Assembly (NCBI GenBank): GCA_034440575.1
Contig: JAOTOL010001600.1
Coordinates: forward strand, 1,932,001-1,996,000
Source of the DNA: Imbricaverruca yamaguchii
Lineage: Eukaryota; Arthropoda; Thecostraca; Neoverrucidae
Length of the DNA stretch: 64,000 bases
Direction of reading: 5' to 3'
Below the pieces are notes generated by a model. The model saw nothing but the letters and a program-made list of their open reading frames with translations. It had not been told where the DNA came from and did no database searches. A program made the translations under genes and the position numbers. Each line of letters starts with the position of its first letter. Position 1 is the first letter of the stretch. Below are positions 1 to 11,545 of this stretch, piece after piece.

Positions 1-511
1 CAAACTGGCCCAACTTCTATCACCTTCTCCAGGAAACAAGAGTCTCCTAGGCAGTCGAGAGGAAAGAGACGACGCGCCCAAACCACCGGCAAAATGTGGG
101 CGTCGTCGACCGATACCTCTTCGGAATACCCCATGCACCCTTGAAATTGTACAGGCTCTTCCCGCCCGGCGCCGTCGCCCCAACCCACGAGGGTACTACC
201 GGGCCATTCATTAGGTGATTAGCCGGGGAGGGATGTGCGTTCGGACAAGTGGGGTAACTTCGCACGTCTACTATAGAAGGGTAAGGCAGGTAAATATGTA
301 TTGGAAAGGGGGGTGGGGTGGGGTTGGATGGAGAATGCGTGTGACGGGACTGCGCTCCGACCCTGTTGTCGAACCCTGTAAAGATATGTAAATATACTGC
401 CTTGCGTGATGGAAACGTTTAAGTGACCGGTCAGCACAGGGAACGATTGCCAAGCTGTCGACGAGCATAGCTTGGGCTGACGAGCGGGAATACTCGCCAC
501 AAACCGGATCC
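1..511. other. Unassigned sequence
   Basis: No recognisable domain, repeat or RNA gene. The open frames here are short and overlap on both strands in GC-balanced DNA, as expected by chance. The minus-strand frame 219-686 ends in this stretch and is discussed with the duplication at 512-669. Confidence 0.4.
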
Positions 512-669
512 CAATATCCGTCATTATCAGGTCCCCGGACACGGGTGGGCCTTGAAAAGGACTTTCTCCCGTTCCGTATGCCATTCGCTGAGAACGCGTT
601 TGTGCAATATCCGTCATTGTCAGGTCCCCGGACATGGGTGGGCCTTGAAAAGGGCTATCTCTCGTTCCG
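512..669. repeat. Direct duplication of about 65 bp, 93-bp period
   Basis: Positions 512-576 and 605-669 are nearly identical (both contain AATATCCGTCATT, CAGGTCCCCGGACA and GGGTGGGCCTTGAAAAGG). The offset is 93 bp, exactly 31 codons, so in the minus-strand open frame 219-686 both copies encode the same short peptide (SPFQGPP, SGDL, MTDI). The frame has no recognised domain. It may be a real repeat-bearing exon or simply a duplication inside non-coding DNA; I cannot tell which. Confidence 0.6.
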
Positions 670-2579
670 GTTTTGCCACACGTCATAAGACCATTGTCTC
701 TCCCACTCTCCTCGTCCTAAGCATTTGACCCGCACCTTAACCGGAGCTAAATAAATGACATTATAGCCTAACGTCTCACCGTGGTGCAAGCCAATTCAAA
801 ATCCAGCAACCCTTTGGGCGCCCTCCAGCTACGCGTTGAGTGGCGATACCTGGATAAACAAGAGGGCATTGACGTCCAAAGCCAATGGCCGAGTCCGAGA
901 CCCTCCTTGGGGACCAGCAGCAATGGATAACGTCAGAACCACGACCCTCTTGAAACGGTGCACGCGTAGAAAATACATCCGCGACCAGGTGCGAGGAGGG
1001 AGGATATTTACGTCCAGAATTGAAATGGCGGCCGTGCCGCGGGTGATGACGGGTGCCCGCCGGCTTCTCGCTCTGACCGGGTCATCAACAGCCGACCCGT
1101 ACACGGAGATAGCACCATGAGTAATTCCCGACAATGTGAAAGGATTCACACAATTATGCTTGGATCGTGCCTGATATTAATCTGTACGATGAAGTAGATT
1201 TATAAGCGAGGCAGCCGACCTGCGAACCGTCCTCCTATAGACTGAACGTTTCCGGGCGATGGTGGTGACTGTTGAAGCCAGTTAAATTGCCTATAATATT
1301 ATTGCTGTTATATATATGACGTGCGTTTGGTTAAGGCCTGATTGCGAGAGGGTGCGATGAACGGACACTTCGGGGTATTAGTTCACCTGCTCTGGATCTT
1401 TGACCGCAAAATCACGCTGGCCTCTGCGATCCAGGGGTGCAGGTGAGGTGGCGAACAGGGTATGCATGTGGGAGGGGCTGATAAAGGGGCCACCACATTG
1501 CGTTCGCCGGAAGTCTGGCGCCGGACTGTAGGGTATAGGCAAAACACTATCCGGTGGTTTATCCACCCCCGAACTCTGCATGTGGGCACGGTTGGTGCAG
1601 ACAGTTCGAGAGACACATGGACAGGTTTGGCATGCCATAAGCCCTGCGGCCAAAACTCATAGGGCCGGCTAGGTTATAATGACGACCGGGTACGTGCCCA
1701 ACGTGGTAGGGATCCGTGCCCGCCCGTCGGATATGTCATACCTGGTCGCAAGTGTACGACGAATTAGGCCCGGCGCGGCATCGATCGAACTTAAGGCTAG
1801 GTATGTCGGTCAAAGACACCAGAGCACTTGTATTAGCCCTCGGAGTCAGTACGATGAGCCCCCTCGTTGCAGTTAAGACTTTGTCCAGGCGAGAAACGCT
1901 GTCAATAATGGCTAGGCCAGCCATGATTTGCAGTGAAAGGTTTACTTGTTCGGCCCGGTAATTCCATCACAATTAGAGCATTGGTCTGTCGATCTATGTG
2001 CTTGTGTACCGCTGAAGGGGGGGGGGAGGGATGTCAGAAGCTAAATTTTGGCACCAAGCAATTCATTAATTAATAAGGAGAGCATGAATGGGGCGAGCGA
2101 AAGTGAAGTGAATGAGGGGAATGAACATGAGTAGGTAGATTTAAGGATCAGCGGAAGCCGCTTGGGGCTCAACACAGGCACCAATTTCATGCGGTACATT
2201 GCACAAAATTATACTACTACTAGCGTCCAAAAAGTCCCAACACGGGACATGCCATTTAAACCAATGGTAAATAACATTATCATCAATTCTCTAATGCAAC
2301 GTATTAATTATAATCTGGCTAAAGACTCTCACTTACCTATATGGTGTTCCCGAAACTTTGATCTCGCACATATATAAATTCGTGTTAGGGACGGCAACTC
2401 AAACCAACATCACGACGGCTGGGGTTTGGTGATGTGTGGTGGAATTGGCGGTGAAAAACAACATAATACACCACTGACATAGGCACAATGAACAGAAGAG
2501 TGAGTTAGGTCAAGCCCCCAATAAGTCAGTTCAAGTAGTTCGATCAGTTCCATTCGAGTTTAGGCTGCATCATGAATAC
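670..2579. other. Unassigned sequence
   Basis: Overlapping short frames on both strands with no recognised motif; the last 500 bp are AT-richer. Nothing supportable as a gene, RNA or mobile element was seen. Confidence 0.4.
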
Positions 2580-2786
2580 ATTGTACACACCCACAATCCA
2601 CTCACCCACACACCCACTTCGCACACCCATTCCAGTTTAAGTGAGGTAAGCAACAGCTAAAAAAAAAACATTTCACTCACCCACACACCCACACCCCACT
2701 CACCCCACACACACCCACCCCACTCACCCCCGCACACCCACACACACACTACACCCCGCACACCCACACCCGCCACCACCCCGGAC
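2580..2786. repeat. CA/CCCA-rich low-complexity tract
   Basis: Degenerate repeats of CACCCACA, CACTCACC and similar, interrupted by about 50 bp of ordinary sequence near 2630-2680. The tract runs directly into the hairpin and the left end of the long-TIR transposon. Confidence 0.8.
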
Positions 2787-2817
2787 CTCCCACCGACGGC
2801 AGAGCCGTCGGTGGGAG
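2787..2817. repeat. Perfect 14-bp hairpin beside the transposon end
   Basis: CTCCCACCGACGGC (2787-2800), a three-base loop AGA, and its exact complement GCCGTCGGTGGGAG (2804-2817). It lies immediately outside the left end of the long-TIR element and abuts an extra copy of the terminal motif TAACTCAACC (2818-2827). No matching hairpin is visible at the right end. Confidence 0.8.
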
Positions 2818-2831
2818 TAACTCAACCTACA

Positions 2832-3605
2832 GTAACTCAACCGGTGGGTGCCGTCTGACCATTTTTTTCTTGAAAAGTTGTGTGCCGGGGCTTTCAAGGA
2901 CGAACAATTCATTTATGATGAGAGAAAAAATTATTCCCCAAATATTTCCCAAGATACAGTCTTGGCAAATTTCCCAAGATCAATGAGGAAGCCTAATTTT
3001 GACGACCCATAACTCCGGGGCTAAGAGAGCTATTTCATTAAACGTTTTTTGTTTGAATTGGAATGAATCAAGGAACAAGTTGGCTATCTCGGATTTTCAA
3101 TTTTCAATTTATTAGGTCACGTGTCTCCGTGACCTAGTTTTTGCGTCGTGACCTGGACCTTTTGGATGCTGAAATTAAAACATTCGTGTGATGAGCATTC
3201 GAGCCCCATTCATGCCTGTTAATATATATCAATAAAAACATGTAGTTCGATCTGCAAAAAGCACTTTTGGTGCTCGCAATGTTGACACAGCACGCTGTTT
3301 GGGACCCCTGCCAGCCGATAACTTCGCATCTAGTTAGCATACGGTGTCGAAATGGTCCAGAGTGGCCCCTGATGAAGAAACTGTCAGTTTGTTTCTGCTA
3401 CACTGACATCAGGTCACAAGGTCACATTGGGCGTTCAAGGTCATCTAAGGTCACGGACACGTTTATGGCTATAACTTTGCCCCTAATTGAGAAAAACAGC
3501 TGAAATCAATGCTATTGTGTTCGTCACATCGAGACGGTTACAGTGTTATGTGGGATGATCCCGATGGGTCATGTTAGGTCACTTGACCTGAGGTCAGGTC
3601 ACCGA
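2832..3605 (+). repeat. Left terminal inverted repeat
   Basis: Matches the complement of 5400-6178. It carries many TGACCT/AGGTCA hexamers between 3115 and 3600 (for example TGACCTGAGGTCAGGTCACC). The match to the right arm fades around 3605. Confidence 0.85.
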
Positions 3606-3613
3606 TACAATTG

Positions 3614-3850
3614 CAGGTGCCTATTGACATATACACATACCTATCGATAGAACAACACGACACCACCGCACCAACGTATCACTTCAACACTTTGACATGT
3701 TTGATAACCTTGTGTTTTTGTAATGATTGCATGATTATACGTAAAATGGCAGGTGCCTATTAACATATTACTATCGATAGAATACGACACCAGCGCACCA
3801 ACATATCACTCTAACACCTTGACATGCTTGCCAATCTTGTCTTCTGAGAG
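3614..3850. repeat. Tandem duplication of the transposase 3' end
   Basis: GCAGGTGCCTATT, CTATCGATAGAA, GACACCA and GCGCACCAAC-like blocks occur at 3614-3720 and again at 3753-3850. The inner copy contains the last codons and stop of the transposase frame (…KHVKVLE); the outer copy keeps a diverged version of the same codons downstream of the gene. Confidence 0.75.
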
Positions 3851-5192
3851 GACGTGGACCCGCAATATTTTCTGACTCGCATGGCAGAACCTGTGGTTTT
3901 TTCTTGTTCCCTTGATCGGCACGGCTTTGGTGAAGCGGCCATTCAGCTCCTGCTCAGTCTTCTGCACTTCCTCTTTTGTGACATAGAAAACTTGATCTTT
4001 GTCACAAGCTGCCCGGCGATAAATCTGTACATGTCCTCTGGTGTGAGGATTTGATCTTTCATCGGGCGCCGCAGGCTCTCGAGGTGCGTGGCGCGTTTCA
4101 CGGTGCCGCCTATTCCATCGCACGCTCCCTTCCCGTGGGACGTTGCGAAAAAGTGCCACTCACATGTCACACCGGGGAAGTCGATGTCATGACAGCACAC
4201 ATTCGCGAAGCTGTACTTGTGTTTGTATTGCGCAGCGCATCTGTCCGTGAAGTAATGAATTTCATGAGCCCGGGAACCTCTTCATTAATGCTGGTACCAG
4301 TTGGCGCAGGAAGGCGTGCACAGTGCTAGTTGTATGCTTTGTGTAGTCAGATATCACGCAGAAGCTCTGTCGTCGCTGCTCTCCGTCTTGACGCCAGTAC
4401 ACCATGAACGGGTGCACGGTGCTCTGCGCTGTGTCCCAGTGAAAACCTTGGGCGGCATCCTGCACCACGAAGGAGAAGTTCTCGGCAAAGTCTCCTTGGA
4501 CAATAACTTCGCCATCTTTAACAGTCTCCTTCAGATGCTTCAAGTGCGTTGACTGAGCCTTCGCCTCGAATTGATGACACGTCGGCTTCACTATGGCGGA
4601 GCTCAGTTTCTCGATACACACGCCCTGGCTTGCGACGATTTCTTGGAGCGTGCAGCGGTCAGTACTGTCCCACCGCTTGTAGTGAACCTCCTGTTCACTG
4701 TCAACGTCGTCATTGTCTCGCTCTTCGACTAATATGTTCAACATGCTCATCACACCTTCCTCGCCGGGACACTCACCACACTCACCCATCATGCAGTCAC
4801 GATTTTCTGAATCACACACAGCAATGTCGATGAGGTCATCGCAGGAGACACCAAATATGCTCATAGCATCCAGGAGAAGTGCAGGGTTTTGATGGTACGT
4901 ACACACACATACTGTGTGCGTACCATTCGCGCACGCCAGCACAGTGTTTTGGACGGAATGCAGCGAAGGACGAAACCCCGATGTCAGGGTTCTTCTCGTC
5001 GGATCGGTACAGGTGGTAGATTTCCCGGAGGTTTCCAAGGATGAGCCTCTTCTGTACCTTCATCTTTCCATCATTCGAATCCCGAGTCGTGATGCAGTCT
5101 TTCTTCCCGGGACACGTCCGGCTTACCTCATCTTTGACTTTGACCACAATACCGTCGCGTCGCGCTGTACAAGTCGTCGTGCCATGCCCCAT
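3806..5192 (-). pseudogene. Frameshifted DDE-like transposase of an unclassified invertebrate family
   Basis: Read on the minus strand, the protein is spread over three frames. The N-terminal part (from 5192) has a Cys-rich PGKKDC motif, KVQKRLILGNL and FRPKHC. The middle frame (5038-4262) has GTHTVCVCTYHQN, then GDFAENFSF, QGFHWDTAQSTVHPF and ISDYTKHTTSTVHAF. A third frame (about 4275-3943) has IHYFTD, AAQYK and EWHFFATSHGKGACDGIGG. The tail is in the middle-type frame again (VFYVTKEEVQKTEQEL) and ends at 3806. Frameshifts lie near 4935, 4270 and 3995. From memory, proteins with this motif order are common, mostly unannotated, in cnidarian, crustacean and insect genomes. The conserved Asp residues of GDF, ISD and FTD are plausible catalytic positions; this is inference. 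The copy cannot encode active protein. Confidence 0.75.
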
Positions 5193-5399
5193 GACATGAA
5201 ATAATACTCAGTTGTTCCTGTTCCTGTGCGGCGTAGGGGTAACCACCACTAATAGCGACAACTTTATCTTCTTGGAAGATTCATCCAACATCACCATAGA
5301 CATTACACCAGCATACTACAACATAATTTTGAGCAAGCCATGGACAAAGATGACAACATAGGTATGCCTTTGCCCCGTTGGATGAAATCTGTAACCTAG

Positions 5400-6178
5400 C
5401 CAGTTCACGTGACTCAACTTGACTTATCTGGGTCATGCCATATATCACTGTAACCGTCTCGACGTGACGAACACAATTGTGTTGAGTTCAGTTCTTTTGC
5501 CCAATTAAGGGCAAAGTTATAGCCATACACGTGTTCGTGACCTCAGATGACCTTGAACGCCCAATGTCATGTGACCTTGTGACCTGATGTCAATGTAGCA
5601 GAGACCAACTGACAGGTTTCGTCATCATGGGCCACTTTGGACCATTTCGACACCGTGTGCCAACTAGATGCGAAGTTATCGGCGGGCAGGGGTCCCAAAC
5701 AGCGTGCTGTGTCAACATTGCGAGCTCCAAAAGTACTTTTTACAGGTCGAACCCCACGTTTTTTATTGATACATATGAAAAGGCATGAATGGGGCTCAAA
5801 TGCTCATCACACGAAAGTTTTAATTTCAGCATCCAAAAGGTCAAGGTCACGACGCAAAAAACTAGGTCACGGAGTCACGTGACCTAATACATTGAAAATA
5901 GAAAATCCGAGATAGCCACTTGTTCCTTGATTCATCCAAATTCATAAAAAAAGTTAAATGAAATAGCTTTCTTAGCTTTGGCGTTATGGGTCGTCATAGT
6001 TCGGCCTCCTCACTGACCTTGGGAAATTTGCCAATACTGTATCATGTGAAATATTTGTTGGGGAAAATTTTTTGTTCACCATAAATGAATTGTTCGCCCC
6101 TGAAACCCCCAGCACGCAACTTTTCAAGAAAATAAAAAATGGCTGGACGGCACATTGGAAAATGTTCGGTTGAGTTAC
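5400..6178 (-). repeat. Right terminal inverted repeat
   Basis: Reverse complement of the left arm, ending GGTTGAGTTACCG at about 6178. It has an extra short segment (AACATTTTCCAAT on the complementary strand) near the tip that the left arm lacks. Confidence 0.85.
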
Positions 6179-6228
6179 CGTGGAATGCCTCAGCTCCGAC
6201 ATGACATCAGACGCAGCATAATACTTAC

Positions 6229-6343
6229 CCATGCATAGGTTTCCTTTAAGTATCGGCCTGTTTGGTATTTGCTGACTGCTTTCACAGGTGAACGTTGCCG
6301 AGCTGGTTATATTCTCCGCAGTGCTCAGTGTGGTCGGAAGTAT
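6229..6343 (-). CDS. Possible single exon of an unidentified host gene
   Basis: On the minus strand the segment is open and ends in a textbook donor (CATGG|GTAAGTATT, cut after 6229). An AG acceptor lies at 6344 (GGCCGGCAG). The peptide starts ILPTTLSTAENI and contains SATFTCESS and GNLCMG, with two cysteines and no low-complexity bias. The long-TIR transposon would sit about 50 bp into the following intron. No partner exon was found, and the acceptor has a weak pyrimidine tract. It could equally be chance. Confidence 0.3.
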
Positions 6344-7959
6344 CTGCCGGCCACGCACATGTTGTTGTCGACCGCATATGTCAATATGAAGGGGGCACGG
6401 CTCAGGGAAGTGGTTAATATCGGCACAACATTTGTGAGCACCATAACTAAAAAGTGCAATGCATTTTAGCATATTCTTCTGGTGATATCACGGATGGCAT
6501 GGACAGACTCCCATTATATTACATCAGAACTTTGAAATCTTGCAGTTAAAATAATTTTGTGCACTTAGTCGACCATGACCACCCATACATATGACCAAGT
6601 TTATGGGGCTACAAAATCTTAGAAAATGCCCGCTAATGCGCCCATGAGGTTAGTGCGGTCTGGAATCATCGAGGAGCGATTGTCATCAGCCAAAGGTCAA
6701 GTGATATCAAGACCGTTGCACATATTATCCGAAATTCCACAAATACAAAACATTGCAAGTTGACGCAACTTTATCGCATTGCTATCCTGCATTCTCAGCA
6801 TGTCACGCAATTTTTAATCCTGGAGCTAACTTGAAATTGCAAACACGTCGTTTCTCTGAATGGTCGGCATGTCGCACCTGAAACAACTAATCGTAGTCGG
6901 GCTTCGAGGTACGGTCTTATTTTTGCGCATGAGAAGTATTGGGTTTGAACCTGGGTCAATGCATGCCGCATACAACATTGATGTGCTATTTTCACAAAGT
7001 TTTCAATCGTACAATTATAACATGTTTGGTGTTTGGTGTTCATGCATGCCATAAAAGGCCAACACCTGCTGGGTCTAGAAACCACAATCTATCAACGGGA
7101 AGCGAACAAGCTGACTGGCATCTCAATTGTTACTGAAAACATGGAATGTTTCCACATTCAATCTGATCTAAGAGGCCGTCGGGATCTATGCCTCCAGTGG
7201 CAATGCCTCCAAATTTTTTGAATGTGCACAGATGGTGAAATTTGTGATTAACGAAGACCAAGGATTAAAGTGATCAGGCTCTGTTGATGTGTCGATTCTG
7301 GACATTAACCTCTGTGATATTTCACTTCATGCAAACATCCCAACCAGGATGCCAGGCTCTGCCAGTGCTGCTATTGGAGCCATTTTGATATTCGGGGGAG
7401 TATGCGATAGTGTAAGTCGAGCATTGGTTGGTTATGCAGTCGGATATATTATCCTGGGAAGAGAGGCAGGAGAGGCTTGAGAAGACTTCATACTGATCCC
7501 GATCGCACTGGATATCGAGCCACGAAGCTGACCGTCGAGGCAAGTCTCCAAACACTCACTCATAGGTGCCCTTATCAGGGCATTTACGAGAAGCTATACC
7601 CATCGGGTGACGTCAGTCACCCGGCCCACTAAATGGTTGTTCGCCGGACTAGCCGACAGTTTTCCGCCACCAGTAGGTTTCTCGCCGGATTAGTTGGCGC
7701 AGATCCCACTCCCACTCCCCTTTGGCCCAGCGGCGCGCCGTCGGGCGTTGTCCGCAGACCGAATTGTATCGTCGGCCAGCTTAGAATGCGTTTTTCTCAT
7801 CCCTCTCTATAGGTTAGAGCCGGTCAGAGGTCCCTGTCTGGATTAAAGGATTGTGCTAACCGACTGCACCAGCTTCTGACCGACTTGTCTCATCCCTCAA
7901 AACTTTTCGTTTTTCACCATCTTTTCACGACAGTTCTTTTCACCCTTTCCTTGTAGCAC
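6344..7959. other. Unassigned sequence, possible LINE 5' leader at its end
   Basis: No domain or repeat recognised in 6344-7590. From about 7590 the base composition becomes GC-richer and runs into the LINE ORF1 remains, so 7590-7959 may be that element's 5' untranslated region. Confidence 0.35.
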
Positions 7960-8153
7960 CCCTTATGGGTGCCTATCTTGCCTACATCCCCTCTGAGTAC
8001 CGTTCATCACCAAAACGTGCACGCCACTGACCACTCCCCCACTTGCACTCCCGGTATGCCAGGAGCCCCCTCCACACCAGAGGGGGCGAACGCTGGCCCC
8101 ACCCTGGAGCCCGGGCCCGGCCACCCCGAGACCCTCCTGACGGGAAATAAAAT

Positions 8154-8720
8154 GTGCAGGACGGAGAGAACCTGGGATCGCACGCCACCCTACGCCTGGT
8201 GAGGATCTGCGAACCAATCCAAGTCAGGGCTCTCCTCCAACTTAACCACTTCCTGGCTGTTGAGATGGTCATCGCCGACCGCCTCAACAGCACCTTCGTA
8301 ACGGTGTTCGCCCCCGAGCTGGCTCATCCGTCAGAGAAAGAGCTTCTGGAAGAGCAGCAGAGCTACATAGCAGAACCCCACAGGGGTTCTGCTATGCAGT
8401 ACGCCTTGTGCGCAGCTCCGCCTCATCCCCCGAGTCCGCTGCTCAAGTTAGGCTTCAGGTCGCTGGCCCCGCCGACCCACCTCCGCGAAGAATACCTGCG
8501 GTACCTCTGCCATTCCTGAACCCCGCCGTGGTTCTGTGCATGGCCACCACGGCGGAGTCTGTCATGCCTGCTTCCCCGTCTGCGGCCGCTGTGCGCAGAC
8601 TCACACTATGTCGCAGTGTGACGCCGACGAACCACGCTGCGCAGTCGGCGCCGGCCCGCACCCCGCCGCACAGCCCCGCTGCCCAGTCTGGCTGGTCGCA
8701 ACGGACCAGTAGCACCGGCG
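8154..8720 (+). pseudogene. LINE ORF1 remnant with zinc knuckles
   Basis: The first frame (8154-8519) gives SHATLRLVRICEP and a helical segment. A second frame gives VRLQ-like sequence with GPADPPPRRIPAVPLPF. A third frame (about 8555-8690) gives CHACFPVCGRCAQTHTMSQC followed by PRCAVGAGPHPAAQPRCP. The Cys/His spacing resembles the paired CCHC knuckles of gag-like ORF1 proteins that coat LINE RNA. The frame changes mean the protein is not made intact. Confidence 0.55.
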
Positions 8721-9378
8721 TCTCACCGCCCCTCCAGCACTGCTCGCGACGCAGAGGCCAGCCTCTGCCTGGGACCGACCCGTCCTCCAGGCCCTCTGGC
8801 TGGCCCGCTGCCCGCGTACCCAGGCACACCGAGCGCACGCTCTCCCCTCCAACCCTTCTCCTGCACCGGCCCCGCGCCCTGCTCCCCTAGCCGGAGCCTT
8901 CCGCCCACCCCCAAGAGTCTTGAGCCACCTCTGGGTCGGGCCTCTTCTGCGCCACCCCGTCCGAGTCGTCCTGGCTCCCTTCTCCCCTCTACCCTCTCGG
9001 GATCAGGCTTCCCCCGTGATGCCCCCTCAGAGCCTCCCCTGTCGATCCATCTCCCATTCTCTGCTCTTTCAAGACAGCTCTGGCCCCCGGCCATTATGCC
9101 AGGATCCCCCCTACGGACCCCGACCAATCAGGCACATCAGAGTCGTCCGATTATGAATCGGATGACTCTGTCACACAATTACCGACACACAAGCGGCTGT
9201 GGGAACGTGATCACCACCACTAATGCAAACACCCACCACCGAATTATTTCCGCAATGAAATACGAGGTTGCTCATATACAATTGAAAAAATTCAAAGAAT
9301 GTATCATCAAAAATAAGGCTTTGGAGTTAGTCTTAAAATCCGCATTCAAAATGGTGCACAATTCTGCCCTTCGAATCA

Positions 9379-10010
9379 AATTGCACCGAATTAGTGTCAA
9401 GGGTAGAATGGCCACTATGTTCAGGAGTTGGCGCGACGATGACCCGCACAATTTTAACATATTTTGTTACTTTCTTTATGCCCATAACACAAATTCGGCG
9501 CCCCGCGTCGGTGGGGTTGCCATATTTATCTCAGACACTCTCCCTCCTCCATCGCCGGATCAACATTGTCCATGACTTAAAATTTGTTGCAGTTTCTGTC
9601 CAAATTGCACAACTAGAGGCCATTACACTCCTTTCCTCTCTTCATCTTCCCCCTGCTCGTACGCTATCCTTAGCTTCCGTGACCAACCTGTTCAGTATTC
9701 TTCCACACCAATGTCTGGTGCTGGGCGACCTCAACGCCCACCACCAGGCATGGAGTTCTCACACCACAACTCCACGCGAACATCACATTGAAACACTTCT
9801 CAACACCAATAACATGTTTTTTTAATGACCAAATACCCACTCGCAATACAGACATCATTTCTCTTGTCTTCAAACAGCCATGTACCTCTCTTTGGTTTCA
9901 GCTTCCATCTCACCCCTCCCTTCTTGGAATGTACTCACCGACCCCGTTTTTAGCGATCACTTTCCTATTCATGTTATACTTGAACGCTCAGCCCAGTCTG
10001 GAGATTATTC
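9379..10010 (+). pseudogene. LINE ORF2 endonuclease remnant
   Basis: An AP-endonuclease-like region in two frames: GGVAIFIS near 9510, then LQ/AVSVQIA-like strands and LVLGDLNAHHQAW at about 9718-9755, which holds the conserved Asp-Asn-His of this nuclease fold. This enzyme nicks target DNA for target-primed reverse transcription. Sequence after 9830 is badly degraded. Confidence 0.65.
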
Positions 10011-10625
10011 ATTTCTTCCCCGCTAGAACGTTCGCAAGGCGAAATGGTCGGTCGTCTTTCCCCCAGGAAATTGGCGCTGTTATCCCTCCCCAGTCTCACC
10101 CCCATAATTTTAGCTTCTTCAATACTCGCGGCAGAAAGGCACGTCCACCACACTGTCGCTCCCGGGCCGTGACCACGTGTCGTAGTGGAGCGACCAATGG
10201 CAACGCGCCGTCGGGCTCAGCGAAAATCTCGCAAACATATTTCGATTCGAATCATTCGATAAGGCATTTCAAATCATATTACACCGAATTAGTATCAAGG
10301 GCAGAATGGCCACATTCCTTACTAACTTTCTCACAAAGCATGCACTGACCTCTACGGCATCATCCACTCTCAACCCCACAATCTTGACGAAGGCATAGGT
10401 TTGCGAGGTTTAGCGATAGGAATGATAGTACTAGTGGACCAAGAAGGGAAAATGTGCTGTCGGTCCATAGCTGATTTGGTGCCGAAAGGAGGTTGTCTTT
10501 TCCTGAGTCGGATAGGCTTTGGAAGAAGGGGTATGCTAATTGGTCGGGACCAGTCGCAGTGTTGGTTACTTTAGAAGGGGGGTAAATTTAGTTCTTAGAG
10601 AGTAAACGAGGCATTATGCGGTTCA

Positions 10626-11360
10626 GTGTTGTCCGAGGTAAAGTTGCAGGTGGCGATATTTTTCTGTAGGAAAGTGATCAAGGCAGCGTGTTATCCCCTA
10701 TCCTCTTTCACATCACGATCAATGACGCTCTCGCCGACCTCTACAAAATGCCCCTGTCTAAAATACTCTATTTTTTCCCGAAGATTTAGCCCTATGGTGC
10801 ACACACCCATCGGCAGACAGAGCAAATCACCTCATGCAGCGCGCCATGGATCAAATTGACTCGAGGTGCTCCTTTTTTGGGACAGCCAATCTCCCCAGCA
10901 AAATCCGTCACAATGATTTTCTCCCGGCTCCACACATACATGGCACATCTTATACCGCTACGCTATCGCGATCAAGTTATGCCTCACAAAACCACCTTCA
11001 TGCATCTCTGCATCGTCCTAGACAAACGACTCTATATCGGCCCCCATATTTTTTTATCCTAAACAGCGCTGCGCTAGACGCATAAATATCCTGCGATTCA
11101 TCTCTGATCGCGACTGGGGAGCAGACAGGGCCACCCTCTACACAATGTATATTGCTCTGATTCGCTCAATCCTGAAATACAATGCGTTTATCCTCGATCA
11201 TACATCTCCACATACATCGCAACATTTGCACGCATACAAAATCACTCATTGCGCTTCATCACTGAGCACACTGCGCCATCCCCATCAGTAGTCTCTGGGC
11301 TGAGGCCCATCTCCCTAGCTTACAACACCATAGAACGCTCCAACTAGTTAGATACCACTT
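10626..11360 (+). pseudogene. LINE ORF2 reverse-transcriptase remnant
   Basis: GSVLSPILFHITINDAL (about 10687-10740) is the block before the catalytic YXDD. The YXDD itself is lost near 10770-10800. Further on, LHLCIVLD-like, INILRFISDRDWGADRATL and MYIALIRSILKYN (about 11080-11185) match the thumb region of I/Jockey-type LINEs. Multiple stops and frame changes. Confidence 0.65.
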
Positions 11361-11545
11361 TAGGACCACAACACAGCACATTCACCCCGCCACTCACGCA
11401 CTCTAACATCCCACCGTCCGGCGTATCTATAATAGAAATTACACGATATTGCCATACATCTGAACTATGTCCTAGCATTCGCACTTAAATTTCCCGAGGT
11501 AACCCCTCACAAATTACCCCTTACTCCTGTTTTGGCACATGTTTT

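Larger units (their letters stand above)
2832..6178 (-). mobile_element. DNA transposon with about 770-bp terminal inverted repeats
   Basis: The two ends are reverse complements. The left end begins GTAACTCAACCG and continues through GTGCCGTC, CTTGAAAAGTTG, GGAACAAGTTGGCTATCTC, GACCCCTGCCAGCCGATAAC and GGCTATAACTTTGCCC; the same motifs occur in reverse order near 5400-6178. Between the arms is one minus-strand, transposase-like gene broken by frameshifts. The arms differ by many substitutions, so the copy is old. I found no target-site duplication by eye. The superfamily is not certain; long inverted repeats plus a DDE-like protein of this type indicate a cut-and-paste element. Confidence 0.85.
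7960..11410 (+). mobile_element. Decayed I-superfamily LINE
   Basis: The remains follow the normal order of an I/R1-type non-LTR retrotransposon on the plus strand: an ORF1 with a zinc-knuckle region, an AP-type endonuclease, then reverse-transcriptase pieces. Every domain is broken by frameshifts and stops. The RNase H and C-terminal cysteine region are not contiguous; a matching fragment lies at 15540-16040, so about 4 kb may have been inserted, or a separate copy is present. Confidence 0.7.

Noticed and set aside
219..686. 155-residue minus-strand frame as a gene
   Set aside because: No recognised domain, no splice or promoter context; kept only as the host of an in-frame duplication.
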